This document shows positions 32,585-44,371 of a stretch of DNA of 64,000 nt, one piece after another. This stretch comes from Eutreptiella sp. 'Long Island Sound 2002' (taxonomy: Eukaryota > Euglenozoa > Euglenophyceae > Eutreptiales > Eutreptiaceae). Where the stretch lies: positions 138,104,306 through 138,168,305 of the forward strand of contig OZ038381.1 in the NCBI GenBank assembly GCA_964036045.1, in the 5' to 3' direction. The position numbers and the translations under genes are program-made. Position 1 is the stretch's first letter. The number at the start of each line of letters is the position of its first letter. Under the pieces are notes generated by a model. It did not search any database. It had not been told where the DNA came from and saw only the letters and a list, made by a program, of their open reading frames with translations.

Positions 32585-33314
32585 CAGCCAGGAAGCGGAT
32601 CAGTTGTATTGTGAAGCCAAGACCAGGTAAATATCCCCTTTTAGAAAAACAACTGTACACTGATATCCGCACGAAAAGGGTTAAGGGTTTGAGGATGACT
32701 ACGAAATGGATCCGGATACACATGAAAAAGCTGATCAGTAAGCAGCATGGTGACGATGCAGCAAAGGATTGTAAAATCCACCCTTTCCTGGAGGTTCAAA
32801 TTTTGCCGCAGGTCGGGCATTTCCTTGCGTCGCAAAACTAACAGTAGGAAGCCTTTGTCTGACCGCCATCCAAAAATCAAGAGCCGGCACGCCCGCCTCG
32901 TGAAACAATTGGCCAGGGGTAAGGAGTTGTGCCCCGTTTTTGGTCGATGGCCCCTCAGCCACAGGTATGATGTGGACCAAGTGCCCTGCTATTTTGGAAG
33001 TAAATACCCTGTCACACTGCACTGTCAGGAGGATAGTCCACGGGTTAGGTTGCCCCCCAACAGTGGAACTGATGTTAAGAGGGACTGCAGCCTGCAGCTT
33101 TGCTGCAGATTCATTCCCAAAGGGGGCGTGCAGCCAAAGGCAGGGATTGTGTTCAAGGGCACTAGGCAAAGAATCCCTAAAGTAGAGACTGATCAGTATG
33201 ACAACAGAGTTGTAGTGTTTTGGCAGAAAAAGGCATGGGTCAATGAAGAAATTGCATGTGAGTGGGTCCTGCGGGTTTTGGAGCTGTTCTTGCAGTCCAT
33301 CAACCAACGAGAGG
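32585..33314 (+). repeat. 731-bp direct duplication, right copy
   Basis: Partner of 19,635-20,365. Starts CAGCCAGGAAGCG at the edge of unrelated T-rich DNA. Confidence 0.85.
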
Positions 33315-34192
33315 AGGTTTGCCTGTTTTCCGACAACTTGTCAGCACAGACCACTGCACGATTCAGGCGCCTCCTGCGGCGTAAGTGCAACACAAACCAG
33401 CACTTAGAACCAGCGGAATGCACTGATGAGATTGCTGTGACTGATGCAGGGGTGGGAAGACTGTGTAAGAATCACATGCACAGGGCATATGATGAGTGGT
33501 TGGAAGAGGAGCATAACAATGATCGTATAGTGAATGGACAGGTCCCTGTTTCAGAAAAAAAGGTTTTGTTGACAACGTGGTTGGGCAATGCTTCGGACCA
33601 CGTGTGTTCAAAGATGGACTTTGACAGATTGGCCCTGAAAACTGGTTCAGGCTTGGCAAAAGACCTCTCCAAGCAAAAGGACATTAAGCTCCAAGGTTTG
33701 GAGGAGGAGTACACTTTCAGCTTGCCTGATGGTGGTGATCTTCCCTCTGAAAGTGTTTCGGAGGAGGAAGATGAAGAGGAGGAAGATGAAGAGGAAGATG
33801 ATGATGCAAATGAAGAGGAAGGCGGTGATGATGAGAATGAGGTGGATGAGGTTGATTCGGATGGGGCATCGGATGGTTCGGAGGTGCTCGGGCTCCTGAA
33901 TGTTGACCAACAAGGGCACTTCATGAAGCCCGCATGGGCTGCGATCCTCCCCCAACCCCCCGAGGACATGGCAGTGCACAACTTGAAAAAGCTCAAGTTG
34001 TGCATTGCATTGCATTACGACCGCGAAATGGGGTGGGAGATTTGCCGTTTTTCAAAATTTTACCACACAGGCACCCACGAGGGTGAATATGTCCTGAATT
34101 TTGAAGGGGTGTTGTGGTACCAAGCATTGCCTCCCTTGAAGGAATATGGGCCGAAGAGGAAATGGGTGTTGTTGCAAGGCAATCCCCCTTGA
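32585..34192 (+). pseudogene. Pogo-like transposase, middle and 3' part
   Basis: From 32,747 a 481-codon frame carries the DDE core: YDVDQVPCYFGSKYP, then LFSDNLSAQTT with the second Asp, and DEIAVTDAGVGRLCKNH near the third acidic position. An acidic tail (33,760-33,860) and a C-terminal segment end in TGA at 34,190. DNA-binding sequence (KYPLLEKQLYTDIRTKRVKG) lies just upstream in another frame, so a frameshift near 32,785 separates the two. The psq domain is missing here; it is on the left copy. Catalyses TA-targeted cut and paste in intact relatives. Confidence 0.8.
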
Positions 34193-34461
34193 GGACAAAG
34201 CGCACAAGATTTGGAAGTTATTGGACATACATGTGTTGGCAATTTCTTGCATGTGCATGTAGCATGTGTTGGCATTTTTTTGCATGTGAATGTCGCATGA
34301 AACAAGGAGCATGGTACCTCCGCCCTTGAGGTGGTAGGGGTGACCTTCTTGTTTCATGCATATGCCAGGTTGAAGAAATCATGGAATACGGGCGAAATTC
34401 CTAGACTGCACATATTCTTAAAATTTTTGAATTTTTTGTAGCCTGCATATTCTTATCATCA

Positions 34462-34486
34462 CATTCTTCCTGGGCGAATGGCACTG
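34462..34486 (-). repeat. Right terminal inverted repeat of the pogo-like element
   Basis: On the minus strand it starts CAGTGCCATTCGC and ends CAGGAAGAATG. It is followed outward by TA at 34,487-34,488. Confidence 0.65.
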
Positions 34487-34565
34487 TATTCATCAGCCCC
34501 CCTGATTGACCTTATAAAAAAGACCAACCCTTGGCGGTGGACCGACAAGAAGGAGGCCCCTTTCC
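34487..34565 (+). pseudogene. Element D pol, piece 2 (RT connection)
   Basis: Only 79 bp, reading APLIDLIKKTNPWRWTDKKE, the equivalent of LTDLIKKSTTWRWGPQEQQ in element B. Left edge is the TA of the pogo insertion; right edge is TTTCC, the target duplication of element E. Confidence 0.85.
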
Positions 34566-34893
34566 TGTAAGGACTTGTTTTTTCCTCTAAAACCCACGTT
34601 GCATTCCACCTTCTGAATTGTTGTTTGGGACCAAAATCAATGAGCAGAGACTCTCAATATCAATACCAATGCGCAGCAAGAAGATGAAGAGGAGAATCCA
34701 ATTTCAGACACAAAGTAATCTCTTTGGCATGATGGTCTACAGTGCAAAGCAATGTATGTGAAGTCTGAAATATGAACAATGATAATTCAAATGAACAATG
34801 CTTCACACAACGTAAATACATTCCATCTTACCACAGCCACTGTCGTGCGCGCGATGTATGTAATCGCACGGCTGCGGGTGCTCATGCCCATCA
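34566..34893 (-). repeat. 3' LTR of element E
   Basis: 328 bp, starts TGTAAGGACTTG and ends CATCA on the plus strand. Over 90 per cent like 37,057-37,386 by eye. Confidence 0.8.
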
Positions 34894-35339
34894 CCTCCCC
34901 CCCCACAAGACCCGACACACGGGTGGAGGATATGAACAAACCAGATGCATGGGCTAGAGCGCCCAGGTACCTCATTCAAGTAGACCACACACAGAAAATG
35001 TGCAGCGTATTAGCTTTCCGGCCCACCCCTCGGCATCACATTGACGTGTCCACCTCTGATAGTGGTGCCAGCCACCTTGCAGGGGCTCCCCCTCATCCCC
35101 AGCACCCAGGCGAAGGACTGGGGGCACTACAGCCAACAACACCCACTAACACTAGGCGCTTATGTGTGGGAGGCACAAAAATACAATGTAATTGGGGCAA
35201 AGCCAAGAGCTGTGGCTAAAGCAGAACCCCACTCCTTGCAAAATGATGGCGGGCAAAAGAAAAAGAAGGTCCCATCAATGACTGCCAGGGACAGTGTGAC
35301 AGGGATGTATGCATGCTCATACCGCCACTGCATACCCAG

Positions 35340-36225
35340 CCGCCTTGGCAACCGCGCTCAACAGCCCAAACAACAACCAGCGCGCCAGCAAACGAACAGC
35401 CACAGCGCTCCAATGACGAAACAGCCACCGCGCTCCAGAGCGGAACTGCCACCCTAGCGCCCCAACTCCGAAAAAACGCCAGGGCTCCAATCGCTGAACA
35501 ACAACAGCGCTCAGCTTCAGCCCACGCAAACAGCGCTAAAAACTGCAAAACTTGCAACAGCCAAGACAAAAAAGGCACATGGCCCGCAAAAACCTGACAC
35601 AAGGCACACTATGGCACAACCAAACTGAACAAAGGCCTGGATGACTGACCATGATGACTGAAGAGCTGACAAACAGGGACACTGTGACAGTATGAGTGCA
35701 TTGGTGGCGACAAGGTTAGCACAGAGAATTGAAATATCATTGCACACTGCTAATGGGATAAAAGAAAAGCAAAGTAGCGGTAGATGTGGAGACAACTGCC
35801 ATCAGGGCTTGGATTGTGGGCGACGCCAAAGGCCTAGCGCCAGTTTTGCAGAAAGAACCCTAGATGTCTCAACAAATCGCCGCACCAACTACCCAGACTA
35901 ACCACCTCCAACCTGGTCCCCAAGTTTGACGAGGAACACAGGGCCAAACAGCGGCAGCAACCCAGATGCAACAGCAACCGCGCTCAACAGGTTGAACGAC
36001 AACCAGCGCGCCAGAGACGAACAGCAACAGCGCGCCAACGATGAACCTGCCACCGCGCCCCACAATGAAACAGCCACCTCTTTCAAAAGCCGAACTGCCA
36101 CGCCAGCGCTCCAACCTTGAATCTGCGCCAGCGCTCCCATGCAGAACAAGCGCCAGCGCTCCAAATGCCGCACTGCAACACCGCTCAGGCTCAGCCACGC
36201 AACCAGCGCTCCCACTTGTGAAACA
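35340..36225. repeat. Minisatellite-like arrays with an AGCGCTCCA core
   Basis: In 35,340-35,545 and 35,950-36,225 the words AACAGCCAC, GCGCTC and CAGCGCTCCAA recur every 20-30 bp with variable spacing. They lie inside element E, and the sequence between is non-repetitive. Confidence 0.6.
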
Positions 36226-36524
36226 TGCGGCAACCAAAGAATTCAGGTCACCACAAACTGACCTGCCACCTCTCCGATTCGCTCACCTTCGTACTCTGGT
36301 ACATTGAAAAGGCAAAAAGCTGATTGAACTGTTGAGGATTGAATATGGCACGCTGCCGAAAAAAACAAACAGTGCAGCCAACAGAAACTCCCTGGCAGTT
36401 AGTTAAGTCTGCTCTCCATAGCAATACCAACAATGCTGTCGGCGCGTAGCTCCATGAAGGCGCCGAAGGTGGGCGCAGGTCACCAAGCTGCAGAAGTCGT
36501 CCCCAGAGCAGGCGGCACTGAAGA

Positions 36525-36842
36525 TCAGTCGGCCTCGGACTGTTGATGTTTACGACCACCACGGTGACTGCGGCGGCCTCGCTTGCGGGGTCTGACGACC
36601 TTGGACACCTCCACTTGCGTCCCCACGTTTACGGATGGCGGTATGCTCGCAGGTGTCACGTCTGGTTTACGCCGCTCACGAGCTTCACGGGCGTGTAAAA
36701 TGAGGCCACGGATGAGTATATCAAGGATGCCAGGATCGGCAACTGCTACATAATGGCGGATCTCAGCTTCAGTAGTTCTACACCACAACTTCCAGCCTCC
36801 AACAGGCCGTAGCAAAACAGCAGATTCACGATGTGGGTTCAT
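36525..36842 (-). CDS. Unrecognised small open frame in element E
   Basis: 105 codons from an ATG, near the 5' LTR side of E where a gag would start. Contains an amphipathic segment and a basic C-terminus (RPRKRGRRSHRGGRKHQQ), which could bind nucleic acid. A second frame, 36,826-37,038, overlaps its start. No family recognised; may be chance. Confidence 0.3.
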   Translation of the reverse strand: MNPHRESAVLLRPVGGWKLWCRTTEAEIRHYVAVADPGILDILIRGLILHAREARERRKPDVTPASIPPSVNVGTQVEVSKVVRPRKRGRRSHRGGRKHQQSEAD

Positions 36843-37056
36843 AGCCGGCCATTACGGCGAGGCGTCGGCGAGCGCTGCACAAGGCTTCAGGAGGAAATGA
36901 ACTGAGCACAAAACCACCAGTGATGCTGCAAGCGAAAGGCCAACAAGGTAGTTCAATAGCGCTGATTCCCACGCTGAGCCCCTCAGCCTCAGGGCCAGCA
37001 CACTGTCGGCCGGATCCGCCGCCACTCGTTGACCACACTCCAGAGACTTTGTGTCT

Positions 37057-37386
37057 TGTAAGGACTTGTTTGTTCCTCTAAAACCCAAGCTGCATTCCAC
37101 CTTCTGAATTGTTGTTTGGGACCAAAATCAACGAGCAGAGACTCTCAGTATCAATACCAATGCGCAGCAAGAAGATGAAGAGGAGAATCCAATTTCAGAC
37201 ACAAAGTAATCTCTTTGGCATGATGGTCTACAGTGCAAAGCAATGTATGTAAAGTCTGAAATATGAACAATGATAATTCAAATGAACAACGGTTCACACA
37301 ACGTAAATACATTTCATCTTACCACAGCCACTGTCGTGTGCACGATGTATGTAATTGTGCGGCTGCGGGTGCTCATGCCAGTCGCA
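37057..37386 (-). repeat. 5' LTR of element E
   Basis: 330 bp, starts TGTAAGGACTTG and ends GTCGCA on the plus strand, followed by the TTTCC duplication. Confidence 0.8.
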
Positions 37387-37713
37387 TTTCCAGGGGTCGA
37401 AGAAGAAGATTTCCTCTACCAACTGCCTGGGGGTACCCCGCCCGAAGGGCGGAATAATACTTGTCACAGATGCCTGTGATGTAGGTTGTGGTGGTACCGT
37501 ATACCAGTGGCAGGAGCCTTACCCCGCTGAGTTGTCTCACTGCCAGTTTCAAACTTCAGGTCTGGACCGCGATGGTATCCTGAAGCATGACTACCCTGCC
37601 AATGAATGGCGTCTAGTGTCTCTTGGGCACTGGAACTGTAAGTGTAATCCAGCACGATCCAAGTACAGCACCTACGACCAGGAACTCCTGGCTGGGATGC
37701 TCGTGCTTTCTTT
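37387..37713 (+). pseudogene. Element D pol, piece 3 (RT end and RNase H start)
   Basis: Begins in the TTTCC duplication and reads STNCLGVPRPKGGIILVTDA, TVYQWQ, LVSLGHWNCKCNPARSKYST and DQELLAGMLVLS. This is the Ty3-type RNase H with the first Asp kept (VTDAC), unlike element B. It is cut at 37,713 by element F and resumes at 48,971. Confidence 0.85.
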
Positions 37714-37951
37714 TGTAGCACGCCGCTGTCTACGAGTGTCTATTTCCCAACTGTCCCACGCGAAGCAGAAGTCCAAGTTACTGACTGCCATCGAAAAGCA
37801 TGCCTGTGCAAACAGAAATATTTGTACTATACAAGCCTGCCAAAAAATACAACAGATATCAGACCTTTACTCATTCTCATGATCTGCACTAATTTACATC
37901 ATGTCGCACTCGCGCCTTCTGACTAGTCGCACTGGCACATGCACACCTGCA
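37714..37951 (-). repeat. 3' LTR of element F
   Basis: Starts TGTAGCACGCCG and ends CACCTGCA on the plus strand. About 10 per cent different from 48,732-48,970. Confidence 0.8.
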
Positions 37952-37961
37952 CTCCCCTCCG

Positions 37962-39170
37962 AGGACCACCGCACCGGAGTGCACATGGCCGAAAATGACC
38001 TCGGGGTGCAGTGCCAGGGCCATCAACAATGGCTACGCCCACTCAGCACCATAAAAAAAAAGGGTTTACAATACAAAATCAGAACAAACTGCACTACCAG
38101 AGCACCGGCGACATGGCGCCAGGTGCTTATGCATTCATATGCCTTTCCCAGGGTAAATGATAACCCATACACAGCACTCCACTCATGTGGATACACTGCT
38201 GTGCTGTCTACCTAGGGTAATTCACACTCAGCCAGCTGCTGCTGTCCCTCCTGGGCACTGTGCACCCAACAACCTAGTGGGCCGTGCCGGGACACATGTA
38301 AAGAAACATATATCTTGCTCCAAAAACAGATTGCAAAAAAACCTCCTCATGGACTGCCATGTGGCCACAAAGCCAATAATTAATGCAAAACATTCAGGGC
38401 CACCGTGCTGGGCTACAAGCACCAGCTGGCCCGCAGACAACCTTGCAAAACAGCAAATACCAGCTTGTAATGTAACAGACAAAAAATACACAAAATGTTT
38501 CCAAACTTGCAGCACAAAGGACAAACACACTGTGTCAAAAAAAAAAAGGCAACACGGCAGAGCAGAGCAAAAGTGTGATTTTTGGAAGAACTTGGCTCCA
38601 CTCTGACTCAGTGCTGGAAAAAAAACTCACTGAATAATGTACAGCGCACCAAGGCGCTTAGCCACACGTATCTTGAGCTCTCCCAATTCTGTCCTCAGAC
38701 TTGCCTGTGACACAAAAGCAAAATACAGCAGCATAAGAAACAAAGCTGGACCCATGGACACAAAAAACGAAGCAGCAGAAACAAACACCGCGTCGACGTG
38801 GCAAAACAACACCAATGAAAGAAAGCAGGAAACAGAAAGACCACGTTGCTGTGAGGGAGCGTCCTGCTGCTTATCCGGCTAGTAAAGAGCAAAAGCCACA
38901 AAACTCAAAAAGATGCGAAAAACGGAAAAAGAAGAGAAACAAAAGCAAGCACGTAGTCTCTGCTGTACCATCACACGAAATGTATACCTCTCAGTGGTCT
39001 CCATCGCACAGGCACAAACCCGAAAATTCAGATGACAAATCAGATTCACATGGAGAAAACAGCGAGGACAACGGAACACACCAACGGAGACGAAAACAAC
39101 GAAGAGACAACTACAGAGCGCAAGGCACAGAGCACACACACCCATAGCGAGGCATGCACTGCTGCCGTCA
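37962..39170. other. Interior of element F without recognised gene
   Basis: A-rich plus strand with many A-runs; frames on either strand lack motifs. Lies between the polypurine tract and the left copy of the long duplication. Confidence 0.5.
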
Positions 39171-40106
39171 TACTCTCCTTCAACAGGTAAACTCCCAACT
39201 CCAAATACAAACCTACAAAACAAAAAATAGCAGTTGCAGCAGCGCAAAAAAACAGCTCAGCGCAACAAGAGCTAAACAAAAAAAAAACACTGCAAAGAGT
39301 ACCAAGGGAAGCGAACAAACAAAGCAAGCAGGCACAAACCATAAATCTAGCGTGTGCCGCTCTAAAAACCGGTCCGGGAACCCACTTTGAAACTGCTGCC
39401 TTGAGTGAACAAATGACTCGGAGGCCCGAAAACAAAGAAAAGGGCTCTCTAAGGTAACAGGTCACCAAACAGGGTAAGTACAGGATGCTGCTCAATGCCT
39501 TTTAGCAGGAGCACGGTGCTACTCTGAGTTCGCAAACCATGTACAGACAAAACACACTGTCGTACGGAGCACTGCCTTTCAACATGCTACTCGCAGAACC
39601 TTCAGAGGTTCACCTGTGGGGGTGGTATCCTGGAAAGGTCGGCCTTCTCCTTGTGTGCCCCGCCTGCGCGGGCTACTTGTTGTCGTTGGGGCTTCAGAAT
39701 CATGCTTTACAAGCCACGCAGCAGCGGCGGCCGCACACAGCGCCGTTTTCACTACTACCATCCACACCGGTGGCCTTTGTGAATCCACAGCACTGCCCAA
39801 AAGGCGGCGAACTTGCTGCCGCGCTGCACCGTGATACTCAGTCATAAAACAGCTATCGTCCTGCGTCGCTGTCACAGTTCTGATCTCGCTGTCCACCAGT
39901 TTTAGTAATGATGCCTACGTACCCCGCTCCCAACACTTGTTCGCAGGGCGTTCACGCTCTGCATTCACCTGCTGCTGCTTGCTGCAGCGCGTAGCGGCGT
40001 TGAAGAGCGACGGATCGTACTTGCCTGTCCCACGCAGTTTTACAAGGAAGGGGATGCCGATCAACAGGCAGTGGACGAGAATCCCCAGGCGCGACCTGCC
40101 GCTTTA
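39171..40106. repeat. 0.94-kb direct duplication flanking the LINE block, left copy
   Basis: Starts TACTCTCCTTCAACAGG and ends near 40,106. Matches 47,594-48,546 with about 8 per cent difference. The LINE block 40,107-47,593 sits exactly between the copies. The coding frame of the right copy (48,016-48,615) is broken here into 39,579-39,896 and a part near 39,960-40,106. Confidence 0.85.
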
Positions 40107-41242
40107 GGTGGATCGTGGTGGACGCGGAGGCGGACATGGCGTCCCTCAGAAGACTAGCCAGCAGGCCGCTGCATGAGGCCCTGGGCACGGGGCTGGCGTC
40201 GCAGCCGTACGGGATATGGCATGGGCTGGAGAGGAAGAAAGTGCCCCTGGTCATACACCTGGTAAAACAGGAGTCACATCGAGCGGGAGTGGGGAATCAT
40301 GAGGCGGATGGAGCGGCACAAGCAGTGGACAAGGAGCAGGAACCAGAATGGAGGGTGCCAGAGAGAAAGGGGCACACCCACTTGGTACATATACCTCCAA
40401 GGGTGGCAGAAGAAGAGAAAGCCCGGTGGTTGGTGGAGGAGGACAGGGGCAGACGGGAACTAAGAGTGTACCCGCATCCAGTGCACATGCTAGCTCAGGT
40501 ACGAGGTGGGCCGGAAGTGGTAGAACTGAGCGAGTACTTGGAGGGCAAGGTGGGACAGCGGGTCCACTTCCCCAATGTGCCGAGGCGAAAAAAGCTACCC
40601 AAAAGGCTGCAAACCAGACGACTGGAGGCAATCACGGGTCAGGTGCCAGTGCGGGAGACGATCATGAGGTGGTACAAGCATAAGGGAATGGACCTCCCGG
40701 AGGAGTACATGACATGCCACTGCGGCCGAGGGCAGGAAACGTACGAGCACTTCATGCGGTGTGAACAATATTAGGGGATCGAGGAGCCGCTGGTGAGGGA
40801 TCAGGACATCCCGCTGCTCAAGAAGGGTGAGAAAGGCAGAAGAGTGATGGAGAGGGAGCTGGGGAAAGAAGGGCATCACAAGGGGTTTTGGCACATGGTG
40901 ATCGTGAAATCACTACGGCGGTGACTCCAGGAGCATACGGTGGTGCCGGAAGCCGTGGCCCACAGGCTGTTGCGACATATGGTGGAGCATCTGCAGGAGC
41001 GCATGGCGTGCAGGAAGGCGCAATTGGAGGCACGGGCGGAAGACATGCGTGATCCGGTCACCAAACGGGTGAAGATGGCGTTGATCACGTACAACCCACA
41101 AATCACAGAGATGGATGTGCGAACGCAGCCAGACTGGCGGCAATGGCAGTCAGAGGGCGCGAGGGAAGTGGAGGAACAAGAGGGAGAAGAGCAGAGGGAG
41201 CGCCTGATGGCACACAGACGGAAGAGAATCCAGCAGATATGA
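40107..41242 (+). pseudogene. LINE ORF2 C-terminus: RNase H and CCHC-type zinc motif
   Basis: Starts in mid-protein with VVDAEADMASLRRL (third RNase H acidic motif), then LVKQESHRAGVGNHEADGAA (His and last Asp). The zinc motif is CHCGRGQETYEHFMRC, typical of LINE C-termini. TAG at 40,772-40,774 and TGA at 40,922-40,924 interrupt one constant frame that runs to 41,240. The endonuclease and RT parts are absent through 5' truncation. Confidence 0.75.
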
Positions 41243-41767
41243 GAACAGGACGGATGAACGGTGGCGCCTTAAAGAGGGGCAGCTGGGGCGCCTGATACCA
41301 GGGGGAAAGATGACGCAGGGTCACTCGTCACTCGGACTGGAGCATCCGGGACAGGGGTGCACCGAGCCACTGAGCGAACCCCGGCGCTGAGCAGGCCCCA
41401 GGGGAGCGGACCGGGGCGAGGCAGCGAGTTGATGGCCCAGCGAGCACAGGAGCGGGAGGCGGATGACGCAAGGCAAGAAGAAGGGGCAGCCAAGAGGAAC
41501 CCAGAGGCGCAAGCCGACACGAGGAAAGTAGCAGGCCTGCGAGGACATGGAAGAGACGGTCCAGTACGTGACCAGCGGCCGCCTGGGAAGAGTCCACAGT
41601 ACGCAGAGGCGTGGAAGACGACGAGGAGCAGCGGTACACCAAGAGAACAGCACACGTAGGGCGCGCAAACAGTGGAACAGAGGGGACCGCCAGGTGCGGG
41701 GCGCGGGTAGAAGAGGGACGAGACGGCAAGGCCCAGGGCTCGAACAAGATGCCATGTTTGCAGAAAA
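41243..41767 (+). other. Spacer between LINE ORF2 end and ORF1-like frame
   Basis: Purine-rich, no gene. Probable 3' untranslated part of the first LINE and 5' part of the second. Confidence 0.4.
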
Positions 41768-44371
41768 ATGTCCCGCAAGCCTGAGCCGAAGTCAAGCCAG
41801 TCGCCGGCAGCGGAGGCCGCGCCGCCACCGCGGGCCGTGGGGGGGTACGGGGGGCCGGGGCTGGGGGGAGTGAGGGGCGACGTGGCCCGAATGCAGGCGG
41901 CTCCAGCCCCGCAGCCCCCCTCGCCGACGTCCTTGGCGGCATCCGCAGAGGTGTCGTCACCCTCGTCTCTGAAGACTCCGGAGACGGTCCAGCAGGAGGG
42001 GCGGCAAACAGAAGGGCAGAAGGGGAAAGACGAGGCCGCGGCAGGGACAGGGGAGGGAGAAGACAAGGGAGGGCAAGCAGAGGCAAGTGGGGGGAGGACA
42101 GAGGTGGTAGCAGCGGGAGCTGAAGGGCAGGGGGAGGAGCGGAGGGAGCAAGCGGTAGCGAGGCGGCGGGCGGACCCGTTCAACCTGGCGGAGAGCGACA
42201 GGCTGGACGGTTCGGTAGTCGAACATATCCTCGTGGTGTCAGAGAACGAGGGGGAGGAGGCGAGGAGGATGGCAGTGGAGGGGGGCCCAGGGCAGCGGGG
42301 GGCACCCAGTTAGCCGGCGGCTGCCATGAAGTCCATCCTCCCGGAGGTGCGGACGAAGGAGGAGGGCAAGAGTAGGCGAGGACGAGTGGAGGCGGGAGCA
42401 GCAGAGAGCGGGGACAGCGGTGTACGCACCGGAGGACAGGGGCGGACAGGCAAGGGAGGGAAAGGGCAGGCGGGGGCGTCGGGGGCCAGGCATGCGACAG
42501 GGCACCAGGAGGGGAAAGGGAGAAAAGGGGGCGGACAGGGGCAACAGTGGCCGCAGCCCCAATGCTCGTTCAAACAGCCGCCGCCGGGGTCGCCCCCACA
42601 GGTCAGTGCGGTGGTGCGGGCCGAGGAGGAGAGCGAGGCGCGCCGCCAGCAGGCGGCGCGGTACGAGGCCCTGGCGGACATGGAGCGCCAGCGCCGTCGC
42701 CACCAACCCCCGGAGCCGGGGCCAGACACCACCTACCGGCTGGAGATGGGGTCAGGGAGGGGAAGATCGGAGCGCCAGGGTGGACAGGAGGGGTCGGGAG
42801 GGGTGCACAGCGGACAACCCAGTGGCGGGCTGCAGAGAGGGGAAGGGCTGGCAGGACAGAGCAGCGCAGCAGCGGCAGGGCGCCACGGCCAGCGGGAGGG
42901 AGGGCATGAGAGTGGGAGCGGGCGAAGTGGACAGGCAGGCAGCGTGGTGCAGGGCAGGGATGCGGGGCTAGAAGAAGGCGGTAAGAGAAGGCATAGCGGG
43001 CACGGTGCGCAAGGGAAAGGAGCTGGACAAGAGGGGCTCCAGGGAAGGGGACAGGGGAGGGCAGGACCCCAAGGAGCAGGCAGTAAGGGGCACGGGAAAG
43101 CGGGTCGAACGGGCAAAAGGCCGGGGAAGGCGGGTGGCCGTGGGTACATGGGCTCACCGGTGTTTCCAGGGAAGGGATTGGGTTGGTGGGGAGGTGTAGT
43201 CCCGCCAGCCATCCCGCCAGTCATCCCACCCTTTCCACCACCACCCTACCCTGTGATGGGGATGGTGTACCCACCCCCACCAGCGCACCCGGGCGTGCCA
43301 TCGCAAGTACACGTACAGCAGCGCCCGCAGGCCGGTGGGACGACGTGGGGGGTGCAGGGAGGGAAGGGAGAACAGCAGAGGAGGGCATGGGAGAGTATAG
43401 GGGAAGAAGAGAGGAGGCTGCGGGAGAGGGAAGCAAGGGCTATGGGAGGAGCGAACACGGTGGCGGAGGGGTGGACGGAGGGACAAGGCAGGCCGCGGGG
43501 AGGGGAGGCGCAGGCAGTGGAGGAGCTGCAGCGAGCGTTGGCGGATCTTCGCAGAAGGCTGGGGAGGGTGGAGAGGGCGGAACGGGAAGGCGGGCGGCAC
43601 GGGGAGAGCAGGGGGCCGGAGGGTCGCCCCCCGCTACTGCCATTCAGGCAGCCGGCTATCCCGCCTCAGCAGGAGAGTGCGATGCAGGAGAGGGCATGGA
43701 GGCAGATCAGGGGTGAGGCAACGAGGCTGGCGGAGAGGGACAGGGAGGTGGCGGCGCGGGAGCGCAGGGTTCAGGAGGAGGAGGAGGCGGTGGCCTGAGC
43801 GGCGCACCGGTTCCTCCCGGACCCGGAAGGGGACACCCCCTCCACCGATGTGGAGGGGCGGTCGCCGTCCGGGAAGAGGGCCAGAGAAGAGGGAGGGGAG
43901 GCTGGGCAGGCGATGGGGAAGCGGCGCTGGGTGGAGGAACGGGGAGCAGGGAATGCAGAGGGGTCGCCGCGGCCGGTCAGCCCCAGCCCGGAGCTGACGC
44001 CGACGGACTGCGGCTCGGAGTTGCCACCGCCGCGGCGGTATGCGCCGCTGCTGGTACGGAGCGGGCCCGGAACAGTTGCGGGGTGGAGGGCGGGGGACGT
44101 GGCGGAGCTGGTCCGCTACGTGAAGCGGGCGGGGAGGACGAGGGGGGGCCGGGAGAAGCGAGGGACCCGCCCCTTCAGCGACCTGGTCGTCAGGGCGGGG
44201 AGGCCAAGGGAAAGGGGGCCTGAAATGGAGGAGGGCTGGTGGAGGAGGATGCTCGGAGAAGCGCTCCCGGGGGTGAGCCTGGACTGTCCCCGGGAGCGGG
44301 GGAAAAAGCCCAGGGTGCGGAAGCTGCGGGAGCTGTTGCAGCGGGAGGGGTTGTACGAGGGCGAGGCGTAG
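41768..44371 (+). pseudogene. LINE ORF1-like protein with two in-frame stops
   Basis: One frame of 868 codons from ATG 41,768, interrupted only by TAG 42,311-42,313 and TGA 43,796-43,798. Low-complexity Gly/Gln/Arg/Glu-rich first two thirds, a Pro-rich segment (PPAIPPVIPPFPPPPYPVMG), a heptad-like Arg/Glu stretch (ELQRALADLRRRLGRVERAE), then a more ordered C-terminus (GWRAGDVAELVRYVKRAGRT). Composition and position fit an RNA-binding ORF1 protein of a LINE, but no RRM or zinc knuckle is seen. It could also be another element's gag. Confidence 0.5.

Larger units (their letters stand above)
19097..34486 (+). mobile_element. Pogo-like (CENP-B-type) DNA transposon, enlarged by internal insertion
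   Basis: Bounded by imperfect 25-bp inverted repeats (19,097-19,121 and 34,462-34,486) that share CAGGAAGAATG internally. TA lies on both sides (19,095-19,096 and 34,487-34,488), as expected of Tc1/mariner/pogo insertions. The outer flanks are the two halves of a chromovirus pol codon series that reads on after removal of the element and one TA. The transposase is split by a 12.2-kb block (20,366-32,584) with a SINE and satellite DNA. Confidence 0.8.
34566..37386 (-). mobile_element. Element E: 2.8-kb non-autonomous LTR retrotransposon
   Basis: Two direct repeats of about 329 bp start TG and end CA on the plus strand, with TTTCC at 34,561-34,565 and again at 37,387-37,391. Next to the left LTR, on the minus strand, is a G-rich polypurine tract (34,894-34,906), so transcription runs leftward. 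The 2.16-kb interior has no gag or pol. Size 2,821 bp, almost the same as element F before its own insertion. Confidence 0.85.
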
